DNA of 64,000 nucleotides from Mycobacterium sp. 852002-51961_SCH5331710 (GTDB taxonomy: Bacteria; Actinomycetota; Actinomycetes; Mycobacteriales; Mycobacteriaceae), in contig NZ_LZSQ01000117.1 of assembly GCF_001665535.1 (NCBI RefSeq), forward strand, positions 104,329 to 168,328. The letters run 5' to 3'. A model generated the notes under the pieces. The model was not told where the DNA came from and searched no databases. It saw only the letters and a program-made list of their open reading frames with translations. Position numbers and translations under genes: made by a program. This document shows positions 40,388 to 48,662 of this stretch, piece by piece. Each line of letters begins with the position of its first letter. The stretch's first letter is position 1.

Positions 40388-41442
40388 GGGCCGATGCGGT
40401 CCATCGGACTCGAGCGCTCCAGCATCCCGATCGTCTCCTCGCCGTCCCAGCGGTAGCGCACCGCGGCCTGCTGCAGCGCCGGAAACGTCCAGTTCGCCAT
40501 CTTCGCGAGCTGTTCGGCGGGGATCTCGGCGGGATCCGTGATGTCGTGGGTGGACAACAGCGTCTCCCCCTCGATGCGCACGGTCCCGCGGGCCGTTTCC
40601 AGCACCAGCGACACGTCCTCGCCGCGCGGCCGCAGCCGGCGCAGCCACGGCGCCTCGACGACGCGGGCGGCAATCAGCCCTTCACCGAGGTGGACATAGC
40701 CCTCGTTGTAGTTCGGTTGCCCGTCGGGCCGCGGCGGGTACGCGATGTAGCCGAACGCTCGGCCGCTGCCGAACAACGCCGACTGCCAACAATGCCCCCA
40801 GAACCCCTCCAGTCGGCGGACACCCTGTCGGCGGATGCGAAGCCCGCTGCCGGAGAAGGCATGCCGACGCCCGTCGACCTCGACGACACCCTCAGCGCGG
40901 AACAGCTGCTCATAGCGTGCACCGCCCATCAGATCGCCGACCACCGTCGTCTTCAACTGGTTCGCCGCGTCTTCCTGCATCGCCCCCTGGATCCACGGCG
41001 GCACCGCCATTTTCGCCTCGACCTCGAACCGCACGTCGACCAGCGGCCCGCCCTTGTCACCGGCGGCCAGCGCCTCCGACGACGTCTGGACGGCCTGGCC
41101 GTCGAACATCACCGCCCACGTGTCGAACGGCGCCACGCACTCGAACGCCAGCGGACCCGCGCCGAGCACCGTGGGCTTCCCGTCACGGCCCGCGACCGGC
41201 TTGCTCGGCCCGTCGGCTCGCAACCGGTACACGCGGCCCTCGGCGAACGCCAGGTTGACCTGGATCCCGTGGGCGTCCCAGTTGGATGCGACGGCCTCGA
41301 TTCCGATCCTGGGCAGGCCGACCTCACCGCGGTCATCGAACACCCAGAAGCTCACCGAATCCCGCATCTCGGGGTCCTGCGGCGGCTCGGTGAACATGTG
41401 CTCCCTCACCGGGTCGATGCCGCCCGTCAGGTCGATCGTCAT
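40384..41442 (-). CDS. Conserved hypothetical protein, possibly DUF7064/7065-like
   Basis: A 352-residue soluble protein rich in beta structure and Trp/Gly/Asp motifs (FWVFDDRGEVGLPRIG, GFWGHCWQSALFG, GYVHLGEGL) reminiscent of the DUF7064/7065 group seen near mycobacterial lipid or steroid genes. ATG 41442 overlaps the sulfotransferase stop by 4 bp, so it is coupled to it. No catalytic site is recognised. The stop codon shares CTAG with the convergent DUF3558 gene. Family assignment is weak. Confidence 0.5.
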   Translation of the reverse strand: MTIDLTGGIDPVREHMFTEPPQDPEMRDSVSFWVFDDRGEVGLPRIGIEAVASNWDAHGIQVNLAFAEGRVYRLRADGPSKPVAGRDGKPTVLGAGPLAFECVAPFDTWAVMFDGQAVQTSSEALAAGDKGGPLVDVRFEVEAKMAVPPWIQGAMQEDAANQLKTTVVGDLMGGARYEQLFRAEGVVEVDGRRHAFSGSGLRIRRQGVRRLEGFWGHCWQSALFGSGRAFGYIAYPPRPDGQPNYNEGYVHLGEGLIAARVVEAPWLRRLRPRGEDVSLVLETARGTVRIEGETLLSTHDITDPAEIPAEQLAKMANWTFPALQQAAVRYRWDGEETIGMLERSSPMDRIGP

Positions 41443-42584
41443 GGCGCGCTTCCCTTTTCCCGTTGCAGTGGTCCCGAGTAGGCAGCAACGTAGTCGGCGA
41501 ACAAGGGCCGGATCACGCTGTCGTCGAGGCCGAATGCCTCCGGATCGGCCTTCGGGTGCGGCTCCCGCTTCTCGGCGTTGTGAGCCCACCACGCCCGCAT
41601 ACCGGCCTCGAACTGTTCGGTCACCGGCTCACCGAGCCAGCCGTACAACCGCTTCACCTCACCGATCGGATCGGTCTGCATGGCACGAAAGTCGATGTCG
41701 TAGAACCGCTCTGCGGCCCTGTCCCGGAACGTCATCACCCGCGCGACACCCGTCGACCACTGCGTGACATTCAGCTCGCCGAGGTAGCGGCGATCGAGGT
41801 GGTCGGTGAATCCACCGACGATGTCGGCGTAGACGTCGACGACCGAGAGCAACACGTCGGTCGGGTCGCGGTGCGTCATGACGAAACGGGCGTCAGGGAA
41901 CACGCGGTCGAGGTAGTCCAGTGAAAGCACGTGTGCGGGCGACTTGAGCCGCCACGGCCGGGTCGGTTCGCCCCACTGGAGTAGCTTGAGCACACGACGC
42001 TCGTAACGGTATGTCGACGTGAAATCAGCTCTGTCGCAGAGCCATTGCGAGTAGCTGGGGATCTGCGCATACGCCTGGAAGATCTGGGACTTGAAATCGA
42101 GCGCCATCAGGTCGAGGCATTCCATCGGACCGCGGACGTCGGTGGGCACATGGGGGCGGGTGCCCACCAGGACGGGCCGTTGATCGGGCGGGATGCGCGG
42201 ATCGTCGCCGTGCACGGTCGACGGCGGCGGGCACGGCTGCGCCGACTCCCAGCTACGCAGGTACCGGATGCCGGGATCCTGCGCGAGCAGAAACGACAAC
42301 GCCGTCGACCCGGTCCTCGGCAGGCCGAGCCCGAACAGCGGCGAACGGACCTGCTCGTCGTCGATCTCGGGATGCCGGCGGTACCAGTCCTCGACCTGGA
42401 GGCGCTGCGACAGGTGCAACCCGATACGGCCGTAGACGAAGTCCTCGCCGCGACTGTTCAGCCGGGCTTCGTCGCGCAGCGCGCGCACGAGAATCTCCAG
42501 ACCCTCCCGGAACGCGTCGTCGCCGAAGTCGTCGAGTCCGGTGCGGTCGACGGCCGTGGCCATCAGATCCCCGACGGATGCCAC
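41439..42584 (-). CDS. PAPS-dependent sulfotransferase family protein
   Basis: A 381-residue Sulfotransfer_3-type enzyme. The 5'-phosphosulfate loop LPRTGSTALSFLL starts near residue 88, and the 3'-phosphate motif VMTHRDPTDVLLSVVD near residue 230. Mycobacteria use such enzymes to sulfate lipids such as trehalose and menaquinone-derived molecules; the acceptor here is unknown. First gene of a two-gene operon, divergent from a TetR gene and separated from it by a palindromic operator. Confidence 0.88.
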   Translation of the reverse strand: MASVGDLMATAVDRTGLDDFGDDAFREGLEILVRALRDEARLNSRGEDFVYGRIGLHLSQRLQVEDWYRRHPEIDDEQVRSPLFGLGLPRTGSTALSFLLAQDPGIRYLRSWESAQPCPPPSTVHGDDPRIPPDQRPVLVGTRPHVPTDVRGPMECLDLMALDFKSQIFQAYAQIPSYSQWLCDRADFTSTYRYERRVLKLLQWGEPTRPWRLKSPAHVLSLDYLDRVFPDARFVMTHRDPTDVLLSVVDVYADIVGGFTDHLDRRYLGELNVTQWSTGVARVMTFRDRAAERFYDIDFRAMQTDPIGEVKRLYGWLGEPVTEQFEAGMRAWWAHNAEKREPHPKADPEAFGLDDSVIRPLFADYVAAYSGPLQREKGSAP

Positions 42585-42620
42585 GCTGCACCTCCCGCCC
42601 GCGATGCCCGGAAACGAATT

Positions 42621-42640
42621 GGTGACAGTACACTGCCACC
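42621..42640. promoter_or_regulatory. Inverted-repeat operator between sulfotransferase and tetR genes
   Basis: GGTGACAGT (42621-42629) is followed by AC and ACTGCCACC (42632-42640), an inverse repeat with one mismatch of nine. It lies 3 bp before the TetR ATG and in the 59-bp divergent gap, so the TetR protein encoded next to it is the obvious candidate binder, repressing both itself and the sulfotransferase operon. Site seen; binding inferred. Confidence 0.6.
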
Positions 42641-42643
42641 ATT

Positions 42644-43252
42644 ATGGCCGGTCCGTCAACGCGCACCTATGACAACAGCGTCCGCAGGCGAAAGGCCGCG
42701 CAGACGCGCGAACGCATCGTCGCCGCGGGCAGCGCGCTGGTGCACGAGTTCGACACGTGGGACTGGCGTGGGCTGACGTTCAAGGCCGTCGCCGCACGGG
42801 CCGGGGTCGGCGAGCGCACGGTGTACCGGCACTTTCCGACCGAACGGCAGCTGCACAACGCCGTGATGCAGCGGCTCGAGGCCGAAGCCGGGGTGTCCTA
42901 TGACGACGTCACGCTGGGGAACCTCGGAGAGGTCACGGCGCGGGTTTTCGCGTCGCTGCAACGCTTCTCGGTCGAGAACAGCGCACCCGCGCCGGTGGAC
43001 CCGGCATTCGTGAGCTCAGACGTCCGCCGCCGCGACGCGCTGCTGCGGGCGGTGACCTCGGCGTCACCGGATCTGCCCGAGGGGCAACGGCGCGCGGCCG
43101 CGGCCCTGCTCGACGTGCTGTGGAGCCCGGCAACCTACGAGCGCCTGGTCGCCGTGTGGGGCCTCGACGGCGCGGCCGCGACCGCCGCGATCGACTGGCT
43201 GATGACGGAGGTCACGCGGGCGATCGGCCGGGGCGGCATCGGTTCTGCGTAG
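42644..43252 (+). CDS. TetR family transcriptional regulator
   Basis: A 202-residue TetR protein. N-terminal HTH at residues 15-70: QTRERIVAAGSALVHEFD...TFKAVAARAGVGERTVYRHFPTE, with the VGERTVYRHF recognition helix. The C-terminal ligand domain has no recognisable substrate signature. Divergent from the sulfotransferase operon across a palindrome at 42621-42640, so it probably controls that operon and itself in response to a small hydrophobic ligand. Confidence 0.9.
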   Translation: MAGPSTRTYDNSVRRRKAAQTRERIVAAGSALVHEFDTWDWRGLTFKAVAARAGVGERTVYRHFPTERQLHNAVMQRLEAEAGVSYDDVTLGNLGEVTARVFASLQRFSVENSAPAPVDPAFVSSDVRRRDALLRAVTSASPDLPEGQRRAAAALLDVLWSPATYERLVAVWGLDGAAATAAIDWLMTEVTRAIGRGGIGSA

Positions 43253-43261
43253 CCTCGTGTC

Positions 43262-44932
43262 GTGACCGCATCCTCCGTCGCCGCCCGGCCGGCATCACGT
43301 TCGAAGGTCAAGAAGCTCACCGGACGCACCGTCTCTAGGCTGCTGCGGCTGCCACCGCACACCACCGACTTCACGGTCCACAAGGTCCGGGTGCCGATGC
43401 GCGACGGTGTCGAGCTGCGCGCCGATCACTATGCGCCCTCCACGCCCGATCCGGCGGGCACGCTGCTGGTCCGCTGCCCCTACGGCCGGGACTTCCCCTT
43501 CGCCGCCCTCTACGGCCGCGTCTACGCCGCGCGCGGTTACCACGTGCTGTTGCAGAGCGTGCGCGGCACCTACGGATCGGGCGGCGAATTCGATCCGATG
43601 GTCAACGAGGCCGCCGACGGCGCCGACACCGTCGAGTGGCTGCGCAATCAGGACTGGTTCACCGGCTCGTTCGCCACGATCGGGCTGTCGTATCTCGGCT
43701 TCACCCAGTGGGCGCTGCTCACCGACCCGCCGCCGGAGATGAAGGCCGCGGTGATCACGGTCGGTCCGCACGACGTGAGCGGGCCGCGCTGGGGTCCCGG
43801 CTCCTTCGCGCTGAGCGACTTCCTCGGCTGGAGCCATCTGGTGGCCTACCAGGAGGATCGGAGCCGGGTGCGGGCGCTGGTGCGGCAGATGCGGTCGCGG
43901 CGCCGACTCACCCGCGCGATGAATCGGCTACCCGCCGGTGAGTCCGGTCGGGCGTTGCTGGGCTCCGGCGCGCCGTGGTGGGAATCGTGGCTCGACCACC
44001 CCGACGCCGACGATCCGTTCTGGACGATGCTGAACCTGCGCCGCGCCATGGAGACCGCCGACGTGCCGGTGCTGCTGATCAGCGGATGGCAGGACCTCTT
44101 CCTGGAACAGACCATGGCCCAGTACCGGCGGTTGCGCGAGCGCGGCGTCGAGGTCGGCCTGACCGTCGGCCCGTGGATCCACACTCAGCTGATGACCAAG
44201 GCCGCACCCACCGCGATCCGCCAGACGCTGGACTGGCTGGACACGCATCTGTCCGGCGCCGAGAGCACGCGCCGCCAGCCGGTGCGGATTCACATCAACG
44301 GTCGGGGCTGGATCGACCTGCCGGACTGGCCACCCGCGATGCCGGAGGTGGTGCGGTACCTGCAACCGGGCGGCCGCCTCGGCGACGCCGTTCCGCCGGA
44401 GACCGCCGCGCCGTCGACCTTCACCTACAACCCGGCCAATCCGACGCCGACCGTCGGCGGTCGCCTGCTGTCACCGGAGGGCGGGTACCGCAAGGACACC
44501 AGCCTCGCCCAGCGGGCCGACGTGTTGAGCTTCACCGGCGACCGCCTGCCCGCGGACAAGTACGTGGTCGGCGTTCCGGTCGTGGAGCTGTCGCATACGT
44601 GCGACAACCCCTACAACGACCTGTTCGTGCGCGTGAGCGAGGTCGACGCGAAGGGACGCTCACGGAACGTGAGTGACGGTTACGTCTGCGCTGCATCGGA
44701 TTCCGGCCAGGTGCGCATCGAACTCGATCCGATCGCCCACCGGTTCCGCGCCGGTTCGCGGATCCGGGTGCTCGTGGCGGGTGGGTCGCATCCCCGGTTC
44801 GCCCGCAACCTCGGTACGGGCGAATCACTCGGGACGGGTACCAAGCTCGCGTCGGCCACCCATACGGTGCATCTCGGTGGTGGCGCGTCGCGGCTGATCC
44901 TGCCGGCCGGACCGCAGCCGCCGGCCGGCTGA
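43262..44932 (+). CDS. CocE/NonD-type X-Pro-dipeptidyl-peptidase-like hydrolase (Rv2800-like)
   Basis: A 556-residue alpha/beta-hydrolase (S15 peptidase-like, CocE family). The nucleophile motif GLSYLGFTQWALL has Ser in GxSYxG (near residue 140), Asp in SGWQDLF and His in GPWIHTQL follow, and the C-terminal half is a jelly-roll X-Pro domain (FTYNPANPTPTVGG and later). It is cytoplasmic, with no signal peptide. Ester or amide substrate unknown. Starts at GTG 43262, 10 bp after the tetR gene. Confidence 0.87.
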   Translation: MTASSVAARPASRSKVKKLTGRTVSRLLRLPPHTTDFTVHKVRVPMRDGVELRADHYAPSTPDPAGTLLVRCPYGRDFPFAALYGRVYAARGYHVLLQSVRGTYGSGGEFDPMVNEAADGADTVEWLRNQDWFTGSFATIGLSYLGFTQWALLTDPPPEMKAAVITVGPHDVSGPRWGPGSFALSDFLGWSHLVAYQEDRSRVRALVRQMRSRRRLTRAMNRLPAGESGRALLGSGAPWWESWLDHPDADDPFWTMLNLRRAMETADVPVLLISGWQDLFLEQTMAQYRRLRERGVEVGLTVGPWIHTQLMTKAAPTAIRQTLDWLDTHLSGAESTRRQPVRIHINGRGWIDLPDWPPAMPEVVRYLQPGGRLGDAVPPETAAPSTFTYNPANPTPTVGGRLLSPEGGYRKDTSLAQRADVLSFTGDRLPADKYVVGVPVVELSHTCDNPYNDLFVRVSEVDAKGRSRNVSDGYVCAASDSGQVRIELDPIAHRFRAGSRIRVLVAGGSHPRFARNLGTGESLGTGTKLASATHTVHLGGGASRLILPAGPQPPAG

Positions 44933-44936
44933 GCGG

Positions 44937-45497
44937 TCAGCCCACCGAATCACTGACGCGCGAGGCGATCTCGCCCAGTGTGGCGTCGTCGTGCACCGGC
45001 GGTGCCCATTGCGGGTCGACCGGCAGCTGCACCCAGCTCGTGCAGCCCGCGTACTCGGGGGTCCGTTCGAGTCGCAGGGGTCGCACCAGCGGGCTGGCCT
45101 GCACGACGAGCGCGGTGAGCCGGTGCTTCGGCCGGAAGTCGAGACGGTCGGCACGCACCGACTCGTCGGTCCAGATATGCAGTGGCGCAATCTGTTCGAG
45201 TGCCTCCGGGCGGTTGACCTCGACCGCCGCGACGACGCGGGCGCCGGCGCGGATCACCACCGCGTCGTCGGTGCTGTCGGCGGCCGCAGCGTCGAACAGG
45301 TCGCGGTGCTCGGTGCGCACGCGTTCGGCGTGGCTGTGCGCGACCGTCGGGAACAGCAGGAATCGCGAGGCGGTGACCGCGAACCGCTTCTCGTGAATGC
45401 CGCCCTTGCGCAGCAGCACGGTCTGCCTGCCGTCCAGCAGCGCATGCACCGCGGCGCTCCACTCCTTGAGCGCGGGCTGCGTCAGCGTCGTCGTCAT
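44937..45497 (-). CDS. DUF1802 family protein
   Basis: A 186-residue soluble protein. N-terminal EWSAAVHALLDGRQTVLLRKGGIHEKRF and the later PRVLLFPTVAHSHAERV-like pattern (LFPTVAHSHAERV) are the family features. No known activity. Downstream of the DUF2277 gene (4 bp gap), so they share an operon; convergent with the CocE-type gene. I cannot assign a process. Confidence 0.8.
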   Translation of the reverse strand: MTTTLTQPALKEWSAAVHALLDGRQTVLLRKGGIHEKRFAVTASRFLLFPTVAHSHAERVRTEHRDLFDAAAADSTDDAVVIRAGARVVAAVEVNRPEALEQIAPLHIWTDESVRADRLDFRPKHRLTALVVQASPLVRPLRLERTPEYAGCTSWVQLPVDPQWAPPVHDDATLGEIASRVSDSVG

Positions 45498-45501
45498 CGC
45501 G

Positions 45502-45777
45502 CTACGTCTTGGCCGCCGCTTCGATGCGCGCCCTCACCTCGGGCCGACGCAGCGGCGGAACCGTCTTTGGTGGCTGGCGCCGGGGCGGCAGCGACGACAG
45601 CAGCCGCTGAGTGGTTGCGGTGACCTCGGCTACGGCGGCCTCGAAAGCATCGGCGTTGGCCGCGGTCGGCCGGGTGATGCCGCTGACCTTGCGGATGTAC
45701 TGCCGCGCAGCGGCCTCGATCTCTTCGTCGGTCGCCGCTGGTTCGAGCCCACGGAGCTCGGTGATGTTTCGGCACAT
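45502..45777 (-). CDS. DUF2277 family small protein
   Basis: A 91-residue basic protein starting MCRNITELRGLEP and continuing with ATDEEIEAAARQYIRKVSG, the DUF2277 signature. The residue-2 Cys and short helical core are typical; no function is known. ATG 45777 lies 22 bp from the divergent enoyl-CoA hydratase gene. Heads the DUF2277-DUF1802 pair. Confidence 0.8.
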   Translation of the reverse strand: MCRNITELRGLEPAATDEEIEAAARQYIRKVSGITRPTAANADAFEAAVAEVTATTQRLLSSLPPRRQPPKTVPPLRRPEVRARIEAAAKT

Positions 45778-45799
45778 GGCTCCACGATAGGTTCGTCGG

Positions 45800-46555
45800 G
45801 TGACTGACGACATCCTGCTCATCGAGACCCAAGATCGTGTGCGCACGCTGACCCTCAACCGGCCGCAGTCGCGCAACGCGCTGTCGGCCGAACTGCGCAG
45901 GCAGTTCTACCGGGCCCTGGGCGAGGCGCAGGCCGACGACGATGTCGACGTCGTGATCGTCACCGGCGCCGACCCGGTGTTCTGCGCCGGGCTGGACCTC
46001 AAAGAATTGGGCGACACCACCGAGCTGCCCGACATCTCGCCGAAGTGGCCGCCGATGTCCAAGCCGGTGATCGGCGCGATCAACGGCGCGGCGGTCACGG
46101 GTGGCCTGGAGATCGCCCTGTACTGCGACGTGCTGATCGCCTCCGAGCAGGCACGGTTCGCCGACACCCACGCCCGGGTGGGGCTGTTGCCGACGTGGGG
46201 ACTGTCGGTGCGGCTGCCCCAGAAGGTCGGCGTCGGGATGGCGCGACGTATGAGCCTGACCGGGGATTACCTGTCGGCCGAGGAGGCGCTGCGGACCGGG
46301 CTGGTCACCCAGGTGGTGCCACACCCCGAGCTGATGCCGACGGCCCGACAGGTCGCGGCCTCGATCGTCGGCAACAATCAGCGCGCCGTGCGTGCGCTGC
46401 TCGCGTCGTACCACCGCATCGACGAGGCGCAGACCAACGAGGGATTGTGGATCGAGGCGGCGTCGGCGCGCGAGTGGATGCGCTCGGCCAGCGGCGACGA
46501 CATCGCCGCCAACCGCGACGCCGTCCTGCAGCGAGGCCGCTCCCAAGTCCGCTGA
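45800..46555 (+). CDS. Enoyl-CoA hydratase/isomerase family protein
   Basis: A 251-residue crotonase-fold enzyme. Motifs: NRPQSRNALSAEL, AGLDLKELGD with the oxyanion loop, GAAVTGGLEIALYCDVLIASE (recognised by NGAAVTGGLEIAL), and FADTHARVGLLPTWG. The residue after GLLP in the active-site loop is not the usual Gly-Gly-G hydratase pattern in full, so hydratase versus other crotonase activity is open. Starts at GTG 45800. A degenerate 56-bp-type repeat lies just downstream. Confidence 0.85.
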   Translation: MTDDILLIETQDRVRTLTLNRPQSRNALSAELRRQFYRALGEAQADDDVDVVIVTGADPVFCAGLDLKELGDTTELPDISPKWPPMSKPVIGAINGAAVTGGLEIALYCDVLIASEQARFADTHARVGLLPTWGLSVRLPQKVGVGMARRMSLTGDYLSAEEALRTGLVTQVVPHPELMPTARQVAASIVGNNQRAVRALLASYHRIDEAQTNEGLWIEAASAREWMRSASGDDIAANRDAVLQRGRSQVR

Positions 46556-46590
46556 CCCGTTGTGGCGCGTGGGCCGACGCGTCAGCTGGG

Positions 46591-46645
46591 GACGTGCGTG
46601 TCTGCACGCGACACGCCGCCCATTTACAGCGGTTTGTGCAGCCTC
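46591..46645 (+). repeat. Palindromic intergenic repeat, degenerate copy A (55 bp)
   Basis: Orientation as copy C. Begins GACGTGCGTGTCTGCAC and shows the same CGACACGCCG core and end region as the 56-bp copies at 47245, 63829 and 63895, with several substitutions. It occupies the 103-bp gap between the hydratase and methyltransferase genes. Confidence 0.6.
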
Positions 46646-46658
46646 ATAGGCTGCGAGC

Positions 46659-47225
46659 GTGAACGAAGCGCATGAGTACTGCGGCAGCGACGAATGGCGG
46701 CAGCTGATCCGCGAGGTGATCCTGCCGTGGGCGTTGGGTGAGGTCGACCTCGGCGACGACGTCATCGAGGTGGGCCCCGGCTACGGCGCCACCACCGACG
46801 TGCTGAGCGAGTCGGTGGGCCGGCTGACGTCGGTGGAGATCGACGACGAACTCGCGGCGATGCTGACCGATCGCTTCGCCGGCGTCCCGACGGTCGAGAT
46901 CGTGCGCGGTGACGCGACGGCGTTGTCCTACGACGACGACCGCTTCACCGGCGCAGCGTGTTTCACGATGCTGCACCACGTCCCGACCGCCGAACTGCAG
47001 GACAAGCTGTTCGCCGAGGTCGCCCGTGTGCTGCGGCCGGGGGCGGCGCTGGTCGCCAGCGACAGTCTCGGCAGCGACGAGTTGGCCGTCGCGCATGAGG
47101 GTGACACCTACAACCCCGTCGACCCGACGTCATTGCCGGATCGGTTGGCAGCGGCCGGGTTCGGCGATGTGCAGGTGAAGACGACGGAGTTCGGCTGGGC
47201 CGCGATCGCGCGGACCCAGGCTTAA
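46659..47225 (+). CDS. Class I SAM-dependent methyltransferase
   Basis: A 188-residue Methyltransf_11-like protein. SAM motif I is VIEVGPGYGATTDVL (residues 36-50), post-I VEIDDELAAML, motif II FTGAACFTMLHHVPTAEL. Short, with no dedicated substrate domain. Starts at GTG 46659. Two hairpin-type structures follow at its 3' end. Substrate unknown. Confidence 0.85.
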   Translation: MNEAHEYCGSDEWRQLIREVILPWALGEVDLGDDVIEVGPGYGATTDVLSESVGRLTSVEIDDELAAMLTDRFAGVPTVEIVRGDATALSYDDDRFTGAACFTMLHHVPTAELQDKLFAEVARVLRPGAALVASDSLGSDELAVAHEGDTYNPVDPTSLPDRLAAAGFGDVQVKTTEFGWAAIARTQA

Positions 47226-47254
47226 CGCACGCTCACACCGCGTCGAGCGTGCGC
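47225..47254 (+). terminator. Hairpin after the methyltransferase gene
   Basis: ACGCACGCTC (47225-47234) and GAGCGTGCGC (47245-47254) pair with one mismatch in ten, starting at the stop codon. Its right arm is also the left arm of repeat copy B, so terminator and repeat overlap. Confidence 0.55.
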
Positions 47255-47300
47255 AAAGTGCCCTGATGTCGCGGCGTGTCGTGTGCAAACACGCACGCTC
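47245..47300 (+). repeat. 56-bp palindromic intergenic repeat, copy B
   Basis: Terminal arms GAGCGTGCGC and ACGCACGCTC are near-inverse; the interior contains CGTGTCGTGTGCAAACACG. Bases 47270-47303 are identical (34 of 34) to 63920-63953. Sits between convergent methyltransferase and dinF genes. Confidence 0.75.
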
Positions 47301-47318
47301 GCCAAAGGTGAGGAGGGA

Positions 47319-48662
47319 TCAGGCCGTGCCGGGCACCAGCCAGCGGCCCGAGAACGCACGCCAGCCGACGAACGCCAGCCGCAGCACCATGAACGTCGAC
47401 AGCCCGGCCCAGATCCCCAGCAATCCCCACCCGAACGCCAGCGACAGCCAGATCAACGGCAGGAAGCCGACCAGCGCGCTGGTCAGCGTCGCGTTGCGCA
47501 TGAACTTCGCGTCGCCGGCGCCCAGTAGCACCCCGTCGAGCGCGAACACGATTCCGGCGACCGGCAATTGGGCCACCATGAACCACCACGGCACCCCGAT
47601 CGCATCGAGCACCGAGCGGTCGTCGGTGAACACGCTCGGGAACACCGACGCACCGACCGCGAACACGATGGACAGCACCGCAGAGGCCAACGCGGAGAAG
47701 ATGGTGACCCGCCACGCCACCGACTTCGCGTGCGCCAACTGCCCCGCACCCAGCGCGGCGCCCACCAGCGACTGAGCCGCGATCGCCAACGAATCCAGCA
47801 CCAGCGCAAGGAAATTCCACAACTGCAGCACGACCTGGTGCGCGGCGACGGCGGCCGCCCCGAACCGGGCGGCGACGGCGCCCGCCGAGACGAAACAGGC
47901 CTGGAACGCCAGCGTCCGCAACACCAGATCGCGACCCATCACCACCTGCGCGCGCAACACCTCGGGATGCAACCGCAGCGGCACCCGTTCGATCAGCAGC
48001 GCGCGACAGAACAGCAGCGCGGCCAGCCACTGCCCCACGAGGTTCGCGACGGCCGAACCCGGCAACCCGAGCCGCGGCATACCGAGCCAGCCGTACACCA
48101 GCAGCGGACACAGCACCGCCGACACCGCGAACCCGAACACGACGAACCGCAACGGCCGCGCCGTGTCCTGGACTCCGCGCATCCACCCGTTGCCCGCCGC
48201 CGACACCAGGATCGCGGGCACGCCGACGATCGCGATGCGCACCCACGGCAGCGCCTCGTCGGCGATCTCTCCTCCGTCGGACGCCCCCGCCAACGCCGAC
48301 ACCAGCGGCACCGCGAACACCTGTACGGCGGCGACGATCACCGCACCCAATCCCAGCGCGAGCCAGGTCGCCTGCACGCCCTCACCGACCGCGGCCGCGC
48401 GGTCGCCGGCGCCGAAGAACCGCGCCGAGCGCGCGGTGGTGCCGTAGGCCAGGAAAGTCATCTGCGAGCTCAGCGTGGAAAGGACCAGCGCGCCGATCGC
48501 CAACCCGGCCAACGCCAGCGCGCCCAGGCGGCCGACCACCGCGAGATCGAACAGCAGATAGATCGGTTCGGCGGCCAGCACTCCGAGCGCGGGCAGGGCC
48601 AGCCCAGCGATGCGGCGGCCGGTCACCGGAGCGTCCGGCGGCTCCGTCCCGGGCTCAGCCAA
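47319..48662 (-). CDS. dinF: MATE-family efflux protein (DinF, Rv2836c-like)
   Basis: A 447-residue transporter with about 12 membrane helices over its full length, matching the MatE fold (two six-helix halves; LAAEPIYLLFDLAVVGRLG at the start resembles the MATE N-terminal pattern). Na+/H+-driven drug or metabolite export is the family role; the substrate is not predictable. Its start overlaps the nrnA stop by 8 bp, so it is the last gene of the nusA-infB-rbfA-nrnA run. Confidence 0.88.
   Translation of the reverse strand: MAEPGTEPPDAPVTGRRIAGLALPALGVLAAEPIYLLFDLAVVGRLGALALAGLAIGALVLSTLSSQMTFLAYGTTARSARFFGAGDRAAAVGEGVQATWLALGLGAVIVAAVQVFAVPLVSALAGASDGGEIADEALPWVRIAIVGVPAILVSAAGNGWMRGVQDTARPLRFVVFGFAVSAVLCPLLVYGWLGMPRLGLPGSAVANLVGQWLAALLFCRALLIERVPLRLHPEVLRAQVVMGRDLVLRTLAFQACFVSAGAVAARFGAAAVAAHQVVLQLWNFLALVLDSLAIAAQSLVGAALGAGQLAHAKSVAWRVTIFSALASAVLSIVFAVGASVFPSVFTDDRSVLDAIGVPWWFMVAQLPVAGIVFALDGVLLGAGDAKFMRNATLTSALVGFLPLIWLSLAFGWGLLGIWAGLSTFMVLRLAFVGWRAFSGRWLVPGTA

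Noticed and set aside
44937..45777. DUF2277-DUF1802 pair as a toxin-antitoxin system
   Set aside because: Sizes and basic/neutral character do not match known toxin or antitoxin folds, and both families are widespread and conserved, not mobile.
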